From positions 1-13,994 of the forward strand of contig WJKG01000053.1 in the NCBI GenBank assembly GCA_014729205.1: a DNA stretch of 13,994 bases, written 5' to 3'. The notes under the pieces are model-generated. The model saw only the letters and a list, made by a program, of their open reading frames with translations. It made no database searches and was not told the origin of the DNA. The position numbers and the translations under genes were made by a program. This stretch comes from a candidate division GN15 bacterium. Its GTDB lineage: Bacteria; Zixibacteria; MSB-5A5; GN15; FEB-12. Shown here piece after piece: positions 12,230 to 13,994 of this stretch (position 1 is its first letter; each line of letters starts with the position of its first letter).

Positions 12230-13994
12230 TAGCTCACAGCTTCCCGGGTGACAACCTCACCGTTGACCTTTATCGCAATAATTGTCGTATCGTCACGCGG
12301 CGGATCGGAGGGGTCATGTTTCTGTACATCTTGTACAATTGCATCGAGGATCGTCTCCGGATCGAGGCTGCGATGTTCGCATACGACTCGGTGAATGCGC
12401 TCCTCAGTGTATTCGTGTTCCTCGTCGTCCATCGCCTCGGAGACGCCATCCGTGAAGAAGAACAGCACATCGTGTGGCTGTAGCTGAATTTCCTCGAACT
12501 CATATTCCATGCCCGGCAGCGCACCAATTATAGGTCCACCTTCCTTGAGCAGGAGGGAGGAACCATCATGACGGACCAGCACCGGGTAGTTGTGGCCGGC
12601 ATTAGCGTACCGGAAGACATTGCGGTTGCAGTCTATCTCGCCGTAGAAGAGAGTCACATATTTCTCCGATGAAGACGAGTGCACCATCTGAGCGTTCACG
12701 TTCTTGAGCATGGTGCTGATCGCCGCCCCGGCATTGACCTCCGAGCGTATCATTGCCTGAATCTGGGCGATCATCAACGCCGCCGGCATTCCCTTACCGC
12801 TTGCATCGGCAATCACCAGACCAAGTCGGTTGTCGGGCAGCTCGATGAAGTCGTAGAAGTCGCCTCCAACCGTCCGGCTCGGTACAGAGTAAGCGCAGAT
12901 GTCCATTAAATCCAGTTTCGGCGGCTGCGACGGCAACAGGTCGAGCTGAATCTGGCGAGCCATCGTGACTTCCTCCTGGAGGCGCATGCGCTCCAGCGAG
13001 TCAACGTATAGACGGGCATTGGTTAACGCGGACACCATCTGGTTGGAGAGTACACCCAGCAGATTGAGATCTTCCGCAGAGTACTTGTACCCTGCCGCCT
13101 TCTTAGAGAGAGCCAGAAAGCCCAGCAGATGCTTGGCATCCTTCATAGGGACAATGAGTTGTGCTTCTCTCTCCTGGAGAATCTGGGCGAGCTTGGAGTC
13201 TGTTCGATAGTCTTCGAGTGATTGGTAGAACGTCGGACGGTCCAGTAAATTGACCCCGCGAAGCATCAGGTCCTCGCGTGCGATCACGCGTCGCTTGGGG
13301 AACTGCTGGTTGGGGAGCATCGCATACTCACCCAGCTCATCATCGAACATCACAAAAGTCACCTTTTCCACGAGCAATGTCGTCTTCATGGTGTCCTCAA
13401 TAATCTGCCGCAAGCGCTGGGGATCGAAGACTGAGATAACCTGGCGCGAGAAGCGCTCCAGCGTATTGCGATGGTCAGTCCTGGTGCGCATAAACAGGGC
13501 GCGGATGGCGTTGTCCAGCCAGGCATTAATAGGCTGGAACAGCAGCAGGACGATCACAATGAACCCATATGAGACCACCTGAGCCTGCGGACCAAACAGC
13601 GGCTCGAGGATTTGCTCGGACCTCATGACCACGAGCACAAACAGCCCGACCAGAATGGCCGAAGTGAGCGTATACACAAAGGACTGTCGGAAAACCAACC
13701 GTAAGTCAAGGAACTGGTAACGAATCGCTGAGTAGGCAAAGAACCCGGCTCCCAGCAGCAAGCCAACCAGCAGGATCCAGCGAGCGGTTACATCGGACAG
13801 AGAGTCATCCCAAAACAGCTCGCCTACCGTCATGAGAACCCAGATACCCAGCGACAGGCGTAATCCCCACATCAGATTGGCAGTCTGCTTGTACAGCCGT
13901 GGGTTTGACACGACGGACTTATTGCTCTCGAAAAAGTACCCGGCCACCAGCACATAGCCGATATAGACCAGACTGAAAATGGTCTCCTGATAGG
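12229..13994 (-). CDS. Membrane-anchored GAF-SpoIIE (PP2C-type) serine phosphatase, 5' end beyond the right window edge
   Basis: The reading frame is open to the edge: the codons before the GTG at 13953 encode YQETIFSLVYIGY, which completes a membrane helix, so the true start lies outside the window. Counting from that GTG codon as 1, further membrane helices are at about 29-48, 58-77, 92-112 and 125-145, the layout of the multi-helix N-terminal sensor regions shared with histidine kinases. A GAF-like domain spans about 178-318 and the SpoIIE-type PP2C domain about 340-566. Metal-binding acidic positions are visible in TVGGDFYDF (D365, D368), ADASGKG (D383), FTDGVSE (D502) and RDDTT (D554, D555). 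Such proteins dephosphorylate phosphoserine, classically on STAS-type anti-anti-sigma factors. No STAS or anti-sigma gene is in the window, so the substrate is unknown. The gene overlaps the Nudix gene by one base. Confidence 0.94.
   Translation of the reverse strand, partial: YQETIFSLVYIGYVLVAGYFFESNKSVVSNPRLYKQTANLMWGLRLSLGIWVLMTVGELFWDDSLSDVTARWILLVGLLLGAGFFAYSAIRYQFLDLRLVFRQSFVYTLTSAILVGLFVLVVMRSEQILEPLFGPQAQVVSYGFIVIVLLLFQPINAWLDNAIRALFMRTRTDHRNTLERFSRQVISVFDPQRLRQIIEDTMKTTLLVEKVTFVMFDDELGEYAMLPNQQFPKRRVIAREDLMLRGVNLLDRPTFYQSLEDYRTDSKLAQILQEREAQLIVPMKDAKHLLGFLALSKKAAGYKYSAEDLNLLGVLSNQMVSALTNARLYVDSLERMRLQEEVTMARQIQLDLLPSQPPKLDLMDICAYSVPSRTVGGDFYDFIELPDNRLGLVIADASGKGMPAALMIAQIQAMIRSEVNAGAAISTMLKNVNAQMVHSSSSEKYVTLFYGEIDCNRNVFRYANAGHNYPVLVRHDGSSLLLKEGGPIIGALPGMEYEFEEIQLQPHDVLFFFTDGVSEAMDDEEHEYTEERIHRVVCEHRSLDPETILDAIVQDVQKHDPSDPPRDDTTIIAIKVNGEVVTREAVS

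Noticed and set aside
13951..13953. GTG at 13953 as start of the SpoIIE phosphatase
   Set aside because: The frame stays open to the window edge and the upstream codons complete a hydrophobic helix, so the gene begins outside the window.

Overview
The window looks like chromosomal DNA of a diderm bacterium of moderate GC content. The signs are an outer-membrane beta-barrel protein with a signal peptide, an HlyD-type periplasmic adaptor, and a dense set of signalling proteins (Ser/Thr kinase with TPRs, GAF/PAS histidine kinase, GAF/SpoIIE phosphatase). This mix fits the FCB/PVC-type superphyla, for example a candidate phylum such as Zixibacteria or a planctomycete relative. That placement is inference from gene content only. 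No RNA gene, insertion sequence, CRISPR array or phage gene is visible.

Left half, plus strand. A truncated FAD-dependent oxidoreductase gene leaves the left edge on the minus strand. It is divergent from a CLC-family chloride transporter with a C-terminal CBS pair (231-1994). Next comes a 770-residue fusion of a PqqD-like domain, an M50 site-2-type membrane metalloprotease and an HlyD adaptor (2042-4354), ending at a small terminator-like hairpin. After a 225-base gap with a strong 10-bp hairpin and a consensus Shine-Dalgarno sequence lies a 32-codon gene (4580-4678), closed by a strong intrinsic terminator (4700-4735). The short peptide has a leader-like N-terminal half with an I-E-V-L-E-x-R-I-A-P signature and a Gly-rich tail with two GG pairs. 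Its place beside a protein that combines a peptide-binding PqqD fold, an intramembrane protease and an export adaptor suggests a compact ribosomal-peptide maturation and export module. This is the most novel-looking part of the window.

Right half, minus strand, read from the right edge leftwards. A membrane-anchored GAF-SpoIIE (PP2C) phosphatase is cut by the right edge. It overlaps a zinc-ribbon Nudix hydrolase by one base (TAATG). Then come an Omp85-like outer-membrane barrel protein with its own TTGACA promoter, a soluble GAF-PAS histidine kinase, and a Ser/Thr kinase with a long TPR array that overlaps the histidine kinase by four bases (ATGA). The Ser/Thr kinase seems to keep the edges of an AAA-type ATPase domain while lacking its nucleotide-binding core. 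The coupled kinase pair looks like a split version of the hybrid Ser/Thr-His kinases found in several phyla. The last codons of the Ser/Thr kinase gene lie inside the terminator hairpin of the convergent peptide gene.
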